A stretch of 21,742 nt of DNA from Armadillidium nasatum (taxonomy: Eukaryota; Arthropoda; Malacostraca; Isopoda; Armadillidiidae): contig SEYY01024867.1 in NCBI GenBank assembly GCA_009176605.1, forward strand, positions 37,501 through 59,242, in the 5' to 3' direction. How positions within the stretch are numbered: position 1 is the stretch's first letter; every line of letters starts with the position of its first letter. Position numbers and translations under genes: made by a program. The notes beneath the pieces are model-generated. The model worked only from the letters and a program-made list of their open reading frames with translations. It did no database searches and was not told where the DNA came from. Of the stretch, positions 1 to 14,184 are shown piece after piece.

Positions 1-1
1 T

Positions 2-706
2 CTCAACCTTGTGAAATTCAACTCTTTAAAAACTCAACTTCTAGAAATCTTCCTCTCAAAGACACCTCCTAACTTTTCTATTTCTTCCGATGATTCTCCC
101 ATCTCTAATGTCGACAATATGAACATCCTTGGCCTTCACATAAACAAAAAAATGCCTTGGAAACCTCATATCACAATGGTTGCTAGGGCAGCCTCAAAGA
201 AGCTGGGAGTTCTGTTTAGACTGCGAGAATTTTTTTCTTCCTCGCAGTTACTCCAATTATACAAGGGTCTCATCCGCCCTTGTATTTAGTACTGCTCACA
301 TATCTGGGGTGGGTCCGGTTTCACCCTTCTTTTTCATAAGGTTGAGTCAAAGGCTAAAAGACTTATAAACTGTTCCGCTCATTCTAATTCACTTGACTCT
401 TTATCTTTGCGATGCGACGTTGGTGCCTTATCTCTTTTCTATAGGTACTACAGCGGCAAATGCTCGAGGGAACTATCCACCCGAATACCTCCACCTTTAC
501 GTCGTCCTCGTAGCACATGGGGTGCATTGTCTGCTCATCAATTTTGCGTGGACATAGGCAACTCCAGGCTTGTCCGCTGTGGTGCCTCCTTCTTTCCTGC
601 CACATCTGTTCTGTGGAATTCTCTCCCATCTTCTGTGTTTCCTGCCGAATTTAATCTCAATTTCTTTAAATCCCGCGTCTGCGCTCACCTAAGAAATTTG
701 CGTTAG
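2..706 (+). pseudogene. LINE ORF2 C-terminal region, partial, one in-frame stop
   Basis: The reading frame is open from position 2 to the stop at 704-706 except for a single TAG at 287-289. It begins downstream of the reverse transcriptase catalytic box, in the stretch NLVKFNSLKTQ. It then carries the post-RT signature of this LINE group: KKLGVLFRLREFFS, LYKGLIRPC, SHIWGG, the KVESKAKRLIN segment, LFYRYY, IPPPLRRPR, and LWNSLPSSVFP near the end. The TAG stands where the related copy at 17898-19457 has GAG (Glu) in RPCMEY, so one transversion accounts for it. There are no frameshifts over 235 codons. Because the start of the ORF lies outside the window, whether the upstream part is intact cannot be judged. 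Confidence 0.85.
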
Positions 707-785
707 GTGGGTCCTACAGGGGTCTTTTTTATTTTTAATTATTATTTTTCTTAATTCTTCTACGTTATTTTTATTTTTCTGACAC

Positions 786-818
786 CCTCTCCTAGAATAG
801 GGCTTTGCCCGTGAGAGG
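786..818 (+). other. nested stem-loop at LINE 3' end (copy 1)
   Basis: CCTCTC at 786-791 pairs with GAGAGG at 813-818. Inside it, GGGC at 800-803 pairs with GCCC at 807-810 around a TTT loop. It lies 12 bases before the poly(A) run, at the same place as the hairpins of the copies at 19475-19518 and 1368-1411. Stem-loops at LINE 3' ends can be recognised by the element's own reverse transcriptase; that role is inferred here. Confidence 0.5.
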
Positions 819-861
819 TGGTGATGTGGAAAAAAAAAAAAAAATTTTTTAAAAAAAATAA

Positions 862-994
<133 letters not shown>

Positions 995-1365
995 ACAACC
1001 AATTTTTACATGCCATATATTTAGTTTTATTGTTTTCAGGAATAAGGCAGGTACGGGGTTTTAGGTTTCTAAGGTTTAGGAAATTTGAGTTTTTTGAGTT
1101 TTTGAGTTTTGAGTCTTAAGTATTAAGTAAAAAGTTAGAATTGACTTAAGTTTTATTATTGATATTGCAAAGATTTTGATTTAATTTTGCAACGGATTTT
1201 ATTTCATTATAAATTAACTGAAACCGTGCTTGCAAACTTAGTTGCTATTCAAAGTTGAACCAAAGAACATTAATAAATATCATTCAGCTAATGAAGAAAG
1301 TGAGCAACGCAAAAATCTGATTTAATAAATAAAGGTATAAATTTACCAATGATATATATTATTTA
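995..1365. other. AT-rich spacer, no gene seen
   Basis: No coding frame or known element is recognisable here. The only local structure is a short imperfect (TTTGAG)n tract at about 1086-1114. Confidence 0.6.
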
Positions 1366-1367
1366 AC

Positions 1368-1411
1368 CTCTAGTAGACAAAGGCCAGAGGCCTACTAAAA
1401 TTCCAGCAGAG
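1368..1411 (-). other. nested stem-loop at LINE 3' end (copy 2)
   Basis: Read on the minus strand, CTCTGCTGG (1411-1403) can pair with CTACTAGAG (1376-1368) with two G-U pairs and one C-C mismatch. Inside it, AGGCC and GGCCT form a perfect 5 bp stem around a 3-base loop (1381-1393). It corresponds position for position to the hairpin at 19475-19518. Confidence 0.55.
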
Positions 1412-1440
1412 TTAGGGGGAAAGTCTGGAACATGGTCAAA

Positions 1441-1993
1441 TTAAAGGCCGACATGACCTGATACACGACGTTTGAAGGTGTGTAAGTCATAGGAAGTTGG
1501 AAAAATAGATGAAGGAAGTGTGTTCCAGACTTTACCAGTAGAGTAGATGTAAGATTGATCATAGCGGTTAAGTCTGGGGTCAGATAGTTGGACAGAGAAA
1601 GGATGAGACTATGTAGAAAGACGGGTTCCACGAGCCCTTTTCAATGGAGGAGGCATGCGGCGAGAGAGTTCAGAAGAGCAGTGTCCATTTTAATAGCGAT
1701 AGCATAGAGAGAGTGACGCAACAATTCAATGGGCAGAAAGAGATTGGAGAAAATTAGCGAAAGCAGAAGAGTTGATAAGGTGAAAAGCTGTAGACTCCAC
1801 CTTTTCCAGGAGAGCTGTATGAGTGAAACCATCCTAGATGTTTGACGCATACTCCGTACAGGGGCAAACAACACCCCTATACAGAGGAAGCAACTAGGGT
1901 GGATTGAAGAAATGTTGTAGGCGCCTCAGAACACCCAACCTCTTAGAAGATTCTTTAGAATGAGAAATAATGTGATCTTTCCAAGAAAGATAG
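1441..1993 (-). pseudogene. LINE ORF2 C-terminal region, five in-frame stops
   Basis: One continuous minus-strand frame covers this stretch with no frameshift and ends at the natural stop at 1441-1443, just after [10 protein letters not shown]. Five premature stops lie in that frame, at plus-strand positions 1894-1896, 1834-1836, 1726-1728, 1690-1692 and 1609-1611. Several are single transitions from the codon in the intact copy: CAG to TAG, TGG to TAG and CGA to TGA. Recognisable blocks are [51 protein letters not shown] and [12 protein letters not shown]. The pattern is that of an old insertion decaying by point mutation. Confidence 0.85.
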
Positions 1994-4177
<2,184 letters not shown>

Positions 4178-4245
4178 CGCTATCACCTTTTCCACTTTCG
4201 TAGGGTGGTTCCCTTACAAACATACCCTTACAAACATACCCATTC

Positions 4246-4680
4246 TTATCTTTCAACCCCTTTCACCACCGCTCTCCATCTCACTTTGTCCTCAGCAAGT
4301 CTTCTACCCTCTTCTAAATTCAAATTCCTTCTACCCAAAATCTCTCTCACTCCATTTATCCATCTCCACTTTGGCCTTCTCCTCCCCCTACCACCATCCA
4401 CCTTGGATCTAAGTACCTTGCCCACCATTCTGTCCTCATTCATTTTGCACTTATGTCCAAACCATTTTAGCACACCCTCCTCCGCTCTAATAACTAAACC
4501 CCTCTTCCATTTACACATCTCTCTTATTCTGTCATTTCTAATCCTATCAATCCTTCTCAATTTACATATCGCTCTCAAACCTTTCATCTCAAAGACATTC
4601 AAACTTTTCCTAGCTCTAGCACTTAACCTCCATGTTTCACACCGATACATTACAGAGGGTAAACACATACATTCAAACAT
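4246..4680 (-). pseudogene. LINE ORF2 C-terminal region (fragment 6)
   Basis: About 144 codons to the natural stop. It contains the characteristic tail of this LINE group: [55 protein letters not shown] and a final WRAVVKG. The Cys and His residues in this stretch resemble the Cys/His-rich tail common in LINE ORF2 proteins. The stop at 4246-4248 is followed by a short 3' untranslated region. Confidence 0.8.
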
Positions 4681-4918
4681 TCTTATCTTTATTTCTTTTG
4701 AAATTTTTCCTTTCTTCCATATTTCTCTTAGACCCCCCCCCCAACACTTTCATTCCCTCTAACACTCTATTCTTTATTTCTTTTTCCGTCCCAATCTTAC
4801 CTTCCACCAACATTCCTAGATATTTGAATTCATTCACATCCTCAAGTTTCCTTCCCCCCACTTCTACACCTCCCCATTCCTCCCTCCACATCTCTTCATC
4901 CCCACCTTCAATCCTCAT
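4673..4918 (-). pseudogene. LINE ORF2 thumb region (fragment 5)
   Basis: The frame begins MRIEGGDEE and includes EDVNEFKYLGMLVEGKIG, the conserved post-palm segment with the KYLG motif. It closes after KNKDKNV-type sequence near 4675, and the next block, ECMCLPSVMYRCETW, is in another frame. One indel at about 4680 accounts for this. Confidence 0.75.
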
Positions 4919-5455
4919 AACTTTACTTTTGCTGGATTAACTTTCAATCTCATGTTTGTACATTTCCCCTCAAACTCTCTCACAAGTATTCTCAACTTTT
5001 CTCCAGATTTTGCCACCAACCTCGCATCATCTGCAAAAAGTAAAACATTCACATCCCATTCACCCTCCATATTTCTCAACCTAATACCCTTCCCTTCTCT
5101 CTCCCTTTCTCTAACTACACCATCCATCAATAGATTAAATAACCATGGCGACATTACACACCCCTGTCTCAATCCCACTCCTATGCTAAACCAATCAGAA
5201 AGTTCCCTCTTTACCCTCACTCTTGATCTACGATTCGCATTAAAAGCTTTCACCCACTTCAGTAATTTCCCTTTCAACCCCCTTTCCATTAATATTTTGA
5301 ATAACTTTCTCCTGCATACTCTACCATATGCTTTTTCTAAATTCAGAAAACATACATACCCCATTTTATTTTTTTCACGCAATTTCTCTGTAATCAATCT
5401 CAGTGTGAATACCTGGTCCACACATCCCATACCCTCCCTAAAACTCCATTGTTCC
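4915..5455 (-). pseudogene. LINE reverse transcriptase, palm (fragment 4)
   Basis: This holds the RT palm: GMGCVDQVFTLRLITEKL, then FLNLEKAYGRV (motif A), GVGLRQGCVMSPWLFN (motif B) and LLFADDARLVAKS (motif C). The FADD aspartates are present. In motif A the position that is normally the first metal-binding Asp reads AAT (Asn; plus-strand 5341-5343), and the next conserved Asp reads GGT (Gly). The enzyme would be expected to be inactive even if the frame were whole. The frame ends at 4915-4917 after NPAKVKL, where loss of one A in an A-run would explain the shift. Confidence 0.85.
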
Positions 5456-5701
5456 TCACCCCATTCCCTCGCTTGTCAATTCTTTCATTCTCCTCACTAA
5501 CACCTCCCCATAAATCTTTCCTATCACGCTCAGAAGACTGATCCCCCTATAATTTTTACAAGCCATCTTATCACCTTTTCCTTTGTATATGGGTACAATG
5601 CAGGAGTCCTGCCACTCCTGAGGCACTCTCCCTTCTCTCCAACACACATTAAACAATCTCACCAACCAGTCAATCAACTCTCTAGGTCCCTCTTTTATCA
5701 T
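5456..5701 (-). pseudogene. LINE reverse transcriptase, fingers region (fragment 3)
   Basis: This carries the RT fingers signature: EGRVPQEWQDSCIVPIYKGK followed by NYRGISLLSVIGKIYGEVL. These are RT blocks 1-2, which contact the template and the incoming nucleotide. The frame closes at 5456 after LTSEGMG; the family continues with EEQWSF in the next frame, which fits one extra base near 5459. Confidence 0.8.
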
Positions 5702-6439
5702 TTCTCCGTATCCATTCCTGCTGATTTTCCTTTCTTTACCTTTCTCACCGCTACTTCCACCTCCTCTTTACTAATATTTCTCTCCTGATCTTCGCTAACT
5801 ACTTCTCCACCATTTTCTATCCCTCCCCCATTACTAATATCTATCCCTTCGTTCAACAATTCACTAAAATACATTTTCCATCTTTCTCCAACATCCTTCT
5901 CTCCCTGCAATATTTTTCCATCTTCCCCCTTCACTCCCTCTCCCCTCTCTTCCCCTCCTTTTCTCACCCTATTTACCTCTTTCCAAAACATTTTATTTCT
6001 CTCCTTAAAATTTTCTGCTAACTTTCTGGCCCACTCCTCTTCTACTCTTCTTTTTGTCCTCTTGACCTCTCTTTTCACCTCCCTACACCTCTCCCTATAC
6101 TCCTTCCAATCCAGTGCCTCCTTTGTACCCAGATACCTGTTAAAGGCGTCCTTCTTTCTTTTCACCTTATTCTCCAAATCTTCATTCCACCATTCACTCC
6201 CTTTCCGCCTTTCATTCCCTATTTTCTTCACCACACACACACTTCTCGCAACCTCCACTAAAGCTATCTTCAATTTATTCCATTCCTCTTCAACATCCTC
6301 CACCTCACTCCTCAATACATCTCTCCACTTCTCTCTTATTCCTCTTATGTAATCCCCTCTTTTTTCCTCTTCTTCCAGCCTTTCTACCCGCACCACCTCC
6401 ACCACCCTCTTTTTCACCTTTACTTTCTCCCAACCTCCT

Positions 6440-6459
<20 letters not shown>
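5698..6459 (-). pseudogene. LINE linker and start of reverse transcriptase (fragment 2)
   Basis: About 250 codons with no internal stop, extremely rich in Lys, Arg and Glu. It begins just after the endonuclease with RVKVKGGWEKVKVKKRVVEV and ends in the RT entry motif KKGKSAGMD. The sequence WKEYRERCREVKREVKR resembles the helical linker between endonuclease and RT in other LINEs. At 5698-5715 the frame closes after GMDTEK, where the family continues into a Met-Ile-Lys-Glu segment found in the next frame. This indicates a small deletion. Confidence 0.75.
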
Positions 6460-8290
<1,831 letters not shown>

Positions 8291-8540
8291 CGGTTTTCAT
8301 CTCAGTCGTTTTTGATTTTCTGAAAACATAATTTCCATCTTCGTAGATTTTCTGTCATATTCTTTTTACACTGATTTTTCGTCAAAAATGCAGAGTTCAA
8401 ATCTACCACTGCGAGATTTCAAACTTCCGAACATCACATTCGAATTCAAACGCGTTGACAACTAGACTGCGAGATCTTTCTTAATAAGATTAAAATATCC
8501 TTTTTAAGTCATGTGCATCAGTTTTACAAATTTATAAATT
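8291..8540. other. spacer, no gene seen
   Basis: About 250 bases of moderately AT-rich sequence with no recognised feature, leading into the three-copy repeat. Confidence 0.5.
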
Positions 8541-9240
8541 TCCATTTTACCCAACCTTTATTTATTCAATTTTATATTACTTTACATTCTTTGCATTTGC
8601 ATTTTATTACATTATACATATACTATTATTCCATATTATTTAATATATTCTAAACTAACACCCGTTTTCTTTACAAAACTATGACTAAAATAATTCGGAA
8701 TTTTCCTTTTCTACTCAGATTTTAATTTTTTTAAAGTATATGCACACATATGTATATAATACCCAAAAACCTCATGCACACCACATACATCAAGAAGTTC
8801 TAAAGTTGAATTTTATCCAACATTTATTCATTCCATTTTGAATCACATTGCATTCTTTACATTTACATTTTATTTCATTATACATATATTATTATTCCAT
8901 ATTATTTAATATATTCTAAACTAACGCCCGTTTTCTTCACAAAGATATAACTAAAATAATTTATAATTTTCCTTTTTCATTGATTTTTTCTTAAATTTTT
9001 TTTAACGCAATGCATTAAAGTACATGCATGAGTCTGACTGGATTCATTCCATTTTAGATTACATATCATTCTTTGCATTTACATTTTATTTCATTATACA
9101 TATTGTATTATTCCATTTTATTTAATATATTCTAAATTAACACCTGTTTTCTTCACAAAGCTATAAATAAAATAATTTATTATTTTCCATTTCTGCCCAG
9201 ATTTTCTGAATTTTTTTTGCAATAAATTAAAGTACATGCA
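8541..9240 (+). repeat. three-copy direct repeat, core about 190 bp
   Basis: Three diverged direct copies share the ordered blocks CATTCTTTGCATTT, TTATTCCATATTATTTAAT, TTCTAAACTAACACCCG, TTTTCTTCACAAAG and TAAAATAATTTATAATTTTC. The first block starts at 8585, 8851 and 9067, giving spacings of 266 and 216 bases, so the core is tandem but the linkers differ. No coding frame runs through it. It does not resemble the 125 bp satellite further right. Confidence 0.8.
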
Positions 9241-9291
9241 TTCATAGGCATACAATACAAAGCAATCAAATCAATTTCAAAAATACATATT

Positions 9292-9294
<3 letters not shown>

Positions 9295-9387
<93 letters not shown>
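9295..9387. repeat. (TA)n microsatellite, about 93 bp
   Basis: Pure TA dinucleotides. The flanks also contain CATACATA- and CACTCATAC-type short repeats (9388-9480). Confidence 0.97.
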
Positions 9388-9388
<1 letters not shown>

Positions 9389-9691
9389 TTACACTCATAC
9401 ATATTCTCAGATATATATACAATCATCTAAACAGATGCATACACTGAAATACATACATATACACAAACATTCGCTCACATTCATGTACATATTCCTAGAT
9501 GATAATGATAATATTTATTGTCAAAATCACATCATATTTATGAATACAAAGCACAAATCTAATTTAAATCAAATAAAATAAAATTATAACCCATATTTGA
9601 TTTCAAAAAGGCAAGCCTTTTGTGAAGAGAATTCTTAAGGCAACAAAATAATATAGCAGAGCAACAAGTAACACAATAACTAATACTTTGC

Positions 9692-11534
9692 TTACAAGTA
9701 ATGCTTTAAATTAAGTTTAAATACATGTAACTGAGAGCTTTTTCTTAACTCAAAAGGTATATAATTCCATATTCTAGCAACCTGATAAGAAAGTTACTCT
9801 TAACAGAAACAGAAAAAGGCATTGGGCAAACGATATCAAGACTATCTCTTGTTATATATCCATGTTCATATACAAAATGAAACATGTTCCTATACACAAA
9901 TGGACATTGCCAGGACATTTTGATCTTTAAAATTGTCAATGCTACTTTTTTAATTTATAAATGTCAGCTATCCTCAGTATTTGTAATTGCTTGTAAATAT
10001 CAATAGTATGCTCATAATGAACGAAACGAGGAAAGAGATTCCCTCTGAAGAATATGAAACATCTCACATAACGTGGTCTCTTAAACAATTCAATAAGTCA
10101 ACAAGGAATTTACATTAGAAAAATAGGTTTTAGCTGTTCAAAATAATTTTTCAATTTATAAGATATACTAACAAATCTAGCAAGATTTGTACATATGTAA
10201 CTGACATGTGCAAAATGCTTTAAGCTATCACATATAAAAAAATCAAATATTTTATGGATTTTGCAACTTCTAAGGTAACATTATTAATTGTAAAAGTTGG
10301 GTTAAACATAACATTGTTTGGTTCAAAATACCATACATTTAGTTTTAGGTTTCAAACAAAATCTATTAAATAATCACCAATCATGGAACCTATCAATACA
10401 AGATTGTACATAAAAATTCAAAATATTGTCCTTTCCAACAAATTTAAAAACAGTATCATCATCATACATAACTAAATTATCATTTGAAAACAAATAATTT
10501 AAATCATTAGTATAAACAGAATACAATAAAGGATCAAGAAAGAATCCTTGAGGGATACCTACTGACACAGAGAGTATTTCAGATTGACAGTTTCTGTAAG
10601 AAATCAGTTGTTTGCGATTTGACAAATAAGATTTCAAAAATAACAAAGAAATACCCCTTATTCCATATCTGTATAGTTTTTTTTAACAATAGATCATGAC
10701 ACAGTGTCAAAAGCCTTACTAAAGTCAATAAAGATACGGTAATTATGTAAGTGCTCAATGTATCTAGACAAAATATTATCAAATAACTTCGAGGCAGCTT
10801 GCTGAGTATCCTTACCTCTTTTGATTCCAAACTAATTTTCAGATATAACCTTACTAAATTCCAAAAAATTTATCAACCTTTTATGTGTTAATTTTTCAAA
10901 CACTTTATTTAAAGATGGTAGAACACTTATTGGTCTGTGATTTTTCGGTAAATCAGCTTTTCCTCCTTTATGAACAGTCACAACTCTAGCCATCTTAAAC
11001 AGGTTTGGATATTCTCACAGTGAAAAACATTTATTTTAAAATTCAGAAATTAGTTTACTAAAATAACACTTACCAAGTTTAAATATTTTAACAGAGATAT
11101 CATACCCATTCTCCTTATTTGTTTTTAGCCCCAATATAATACCCTCAATCTCGGGAGTAGAGGGGGTTATAAACATACTCTTGTCATTGTGCTGGAGAAG
11201 ATTAAGATAATCATGCCTAGATTCCTGTAAATCTGCCTGTAGGTTAAGAGCCACAGAAGAAAAAAGCTCATTAATTACATGCTATTGAAGGGTCACGAAT
11301 TAACATATCACCAACACTAATAACATTGTCCCATCTGTGCCCCTCTCTACGCACCAATTTATTAATATGATCCTAAGTCTTTCTTGAATTTACTCTCTAT
11401 TAACTCTAAAAACATGCCTTTAACTACTTTTAGCTTTATCTAATAAAATTTTAACAAATCCGAGAACACCTTAAAGACAACATAAGGAACAAATCCTCTT
11501 TTAAATTTTATAAAAAGTTTATGATTCTCTATAA
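9692..11534 (-). pseudogene. LINE ORF2 reverse transcriptase and C-terminal region, broken
   Basis: After a frameshift near 11590 the linker reads KSPWISGRIAKLIIENHK. RT entry is GLKTNKENGYDIS (about 11140). RT blocks follow: KNHRPISVLPSLNKVFEKL (about 10920), a stop in EN-stop-FGIKRGKDT, and FIDFSKAFDTV (motif A, about 10720). A 2-base loss and an extra A in an A8 run follow near 10675-10700. Then come SVGIPQG (motif B) and MYDDDTVFKF (motif C, about 10460). Motif C reads YDDD where YADD is usual, a single base change. The tail includes the TRDSLDIVCP block and, after another shift near 9765, LRKSSQLHVFKLNLKHYL with a stop at 9692-9694. Confidence 0.82.
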
Positions 11535-12464
11535 TTAATTTAGCAATTCTACCAGATATCCAAGGTGATTTATACCTTTTATTCGATATAAGTTTAGATC
11601 TATAAGGAAAAAATTATCAGAAATTAATTTAAGCCAATCAAATAACTGAGCCGCATCCATATCAATGCTTCTATCAGAAAATGTAAAATTATAAACTAAT
11701 TCTGAAATTTGTCCCCAAAAATTATTTATGTTAGAAACAGAAAAATCTTCGAATTTAATCCTGAATTTATCATCAATTACAGGTTTCTTTACGAGTAACA
11801 AAGATGGGATATGGTCAGTAAAGGCGTCCTGAACAACACAGGAAAAAACATTATCAAAAGCATTAATCCAAATGTGATTCAACAATGACTACTACCTAGA
11901 AGAGAAAGATGCAAAGTGAGTAGGTTTAGTTATAACATTAACAAAACCAAATTCATTCAACAAATCTTCAAATGCAGATTGGTGAGTATTTTCATGTTAG
12001 AGGTCAATATTAAAGTCACCCACAAGTAAACATTGCTTAGACACTAATCTGGGTAATACATTTTCCAAATACACATTAAAATTAGGTAAATTAGCCAAGG
12101 GTGGACGATAAAAACACCCAAAATTACAATTGTCATTTTTAGTAAAATTCACACCTACAAAAAGTATTTCACAAATTTCACAAACTACCTATAGTTTATC
12201 AATAAGAGTTGTCTCAATAGATCTACAATAATAGAATCTTATTCCACCATCATGTGAATTTCTTTGTACAGAATAATAATCATAGCCTGGAATTGCAAAT
12301 TTTTACTATTCCCTATCTTTATCCAACCAAGTCTCTGTTAAAATAATAATGTTAAACTCAACGTCAACTGTTGACAAAATTCCCAGTAAAGAATTAAAAT
12401 TTTTTCTACAACTCCATATATTTATATTCAAAACCGAGAACTTGTCCCAGCCATGATCAAAACA
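11535..12464 (-). pseudogene. LINE ORF2 apurinic-type endonuclease, six in-frame stops
   Basis: One minus-strand frame runs from 12464 to 11535 with no indel and encodes an apurinic-type endonuclease, which nicks the genomic target. Recognisable blocks are SVLNINIWSCRKNFN, ILTETWLDKD (about 12340-12315; catalytic Glu), FYRPP (about 12114-12100), LLVGDFNIDL (about 12030-12000; Asp and Asn of the active site), LNHIWIN, and FTDHIPSLL (about 11822-11796; Asp-His of the active site). Premature stops lie at 12306-12308, 12303-12305, 12189-12191, 11997-11999, and 11890-11892 with 11893-11895. All are TAG or TAA. The catalytic residues are still readable. Confidence 0.85.
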
Positions 12465-12706
12465 TCAAAACATCTTTAATAATTATTTAAATCATTCAAG
12501 CCCAATTCCAAGCACGGATCAATCAAAAAATATGAAACATCAGATCAAACCCAGTCACAAAACCAGCATCACAAATTATGGTATATTTATCACATATCAC
12601 AACTTATTCACCAGTTAACACTGTTTTAACTCATCAATACTAGTAATTCTAATATTTGCATCTTCTGCAGTTTCTTGTAATAAATTCGTCCGTTCACTGT
12701 AAAAAC

Positions 12707-13365
12707 TTAGAAAATTTCACCATTTTTCCTTTTAAGACATAAATCCTTTACAAGTTTCTCTCTTCGCGGAACAAGATATTCAGTTAAGTAATAGTTCTTA
12801 GGTTTAATCTTACGTACAGCTGAAAAAAGAAGTTCCTTAATTTTACTATTAGAAATAGTCAAATATATTATATTCGAAGTACGACCAAATTTGCCTCTCC
12901 CAATTTCATTAAGAATAATTTTAGGAACTTGAATCTTCTCAGCAAGGAACCTTGTAGCTGTCTCATTAGCATCATTATCTGAATACAATCCGATTACATG
13001 CAGTAACATTTGTAAGGTTGCGCAGCTCCTGCTCTATGTCCTCCAACCTGTCATCATTATTGTTTAAACGATTCCTTAGTATATCATAATTGTTGTTTAC
13101 AGTCTTATATTCATTTTCAAGGATAGTGTGCCATTGAAAGTCTTCACTTGATTAGATATATTATCCAATTCCTCGTTTACTCTTTTCAATTCAGCTCGAA
13201 ACTCACTTATGACTTTTATAATTTCATCTAAAGCACTAATTGTAGGAGTTTACGTCCACGTTTAGATTTACTGTCAAAATTTTCTAGGGTTGTAACAAGT
13301 TTATCAATTTCCTGTTTATCCTTGAAACTAACATCTTCATCATCGCAAGAGTTTAAATTTTCCAT
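12707..13365 (-). pseudogene. LINE ORF1 (coiled coil plus RRM-like), frameshifted
   Basis: ORF1 proteins of LINEs are RNA-binding chaperones that coat the element RNA. The frame starts at an ATG at 13365-13363 (MENLNSCDDED). An acidic and basic N-terminal part is followed by a helical stretch with heptad character, ALDEIIKVISEFRAELKR and then LENEYKTVNNNYDILRNRL, and RLEDIEQELRNL, which is probably a coiled coil. The C-terminal half is in frame 13009-12707. It has an RRM-like start (VIGLYSDNDANETATRFLAE), KFGRTSNIIYLTI, and a final YYLTEYLVPRREKLVKDL block, as in RRM-type ORF1 proteins. At least three frame changes separate these pieces, near 13245, 13130 and 13015. Confidence 0.7.
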
Positions 13366-13519
13366 TCTTATATTATTTTAATTTTGCAGGCAAGATTAGA
13401 AATAAACGTAATCACACAGAAGTGCACTATGGTGTATTTCACAAGAGTAACGAAGGTTGGAAAGTGACTAGACACAGAGCAAATATTTAGCACGTCATTA
13501 CTAAACGAGAACTCATTGC

Positions 13520-13605
<86 letters not shown>

Positions 13606-13615
13606 TATATATATA
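13520..13615. repeat. (TA)n microsatellite with two phase slips
   Basis: About 95 bases of TA dinucleotide, interrupted by single extra A bases near 13545 and 13599. It borders the 5' end of the two-ORF LINE. Confidence 0.97.
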
Positions 13616-14184
13616 ATCGCATACATATATATCATATCAAATTTTGGCTATTTTTCTCAACAATTCTACAGTTTTACGATTCATACCTTTTCCATTTTAA
13701 GGTCACCATACCTTTCCTTTTGTATATCCCAACTTCATCACTTTAGCGTACTCAAATATTTTCCATTTCACGATACATATATCGTATTTAAGATCCCTAT
13801 ACCTTCACTTTAGAACTTCTCAATCTTTTCATTTCACATATCCAGGCCTTCAGTTGCTTCATGAGCTACCACCTTCTTCGTTTTAAGTTCAAGAATTTTA
13901 CTTTTCGTTCATTCATGATTTACAATCATACATTATAGACACTTGCTGTTTTATCTGAAACTATTTTTCATTAATGTAGTGTCATTCTATGACACCATAA
14001 ACATAACACCTACTTTATTTCATAAAATTACAACATATTATAAACACATGATAGCCTGTTTGATATATATGACGTTGATTTACGAAGCTAAAATAATAGC
14101 TCATTACTTCATCTACTAAAAAACTCATTGCATAAACAACAATTCATTTGTAATTTTTATTCTTTTTAAAGTTTCATTAATAAT
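13616..14184. other. AT-rich spacer before the satellite
   Basis: No gene was recognised. Phrases such as ACCTTTTCCATTTTAAG, CATTTCACGATACATAT and CATTTCACATATCC recur loosely over 13680-13850 and may be a very diverged short repeat. The last bases lead into the first recognisable satellite monomer. Confidence 0.45.

Larger units (their letters stand above)
1..844 (+). mobile_element. Jockey-like LINE, 3' portion (copy 1)
   Basis: This is the 3' part of a non-LTR retrotransposon that enters from outside the window. It consists of the C-terminal part of the reverse transcriptase ORF (2-706), a 3' untranslated region of about 120 bases with a nested hairpin, and an A15 run at 830-844. A (TA)n array follows almost at once. 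The poly(A) end on the same strand as the ORF is the normal product of target-primed reverse transcription. The protein is related to, but clearly different from, the copy at 17898-19457, so the two are separate subfamilies. The Jockey-like label is from resemblance; the clade was not tested. Confidence 0.85.
1366..1993 (-). mobile_element. Jockey-like LINE, 5'-truncated copy 2
   Basis: On the minus strand this segment aligns by eye with the 3' 600 bases of the LINE at 17898-19538, at roughly 80-85% identity, including the 3' untranslated region and its hairpin. Similarity begins abruptly at about 1993, inside the SWKDHI region of the ORF, and ends at about 1366 in a weak A-rich tail. Abrupt 5' truncation is typical of LINE copies. 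No target-site duplication could be made out by eye. Confidence 0.85.
9496..13519 (-). mobile_element. two-ORF LINE, near full length, decayed
   Basis: A minus-strand non-LTR retrotransposon of about 4 kb. It has a 5' untranslated region (about 13366-13519) starting next to a (TA)n array, then ORF1 (13365-12707), a spacer of about 240 bases, ORF2 (about 12464-9692) with endonuclease and reverse transcriptase, and a 3' region of about 190 bases. The 3' region ends in an imperfect TTATCATTATCAT tail near 9496-9515 rather than poly(A). ORF organisation and tail type fit the CR1/Jockey-type superfamily. The exact clade is not determined. Both ORFs are broken, so the copy cannot be autonomous. Confidence 0.85.

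Noticed and set aside
1395-1874. Minus-strand frames at 1395-1631 and 1641-1874 as genes
   Set aside because: They are out of frame with the LINE remnant on the same strand, whose correct frame is interrupted by five stops.
4205-6352. Plus-strand open frames at 4205-4762, 4632-4940, 4952-5500 and 6062-6352
   Set aside because: They lie opposite the minus-strand LINE ORF2, which has clear RT motifs; they are Ser/Leu/Pro-rich shadows of its Lys/Glu/Arg-rich coding strand.
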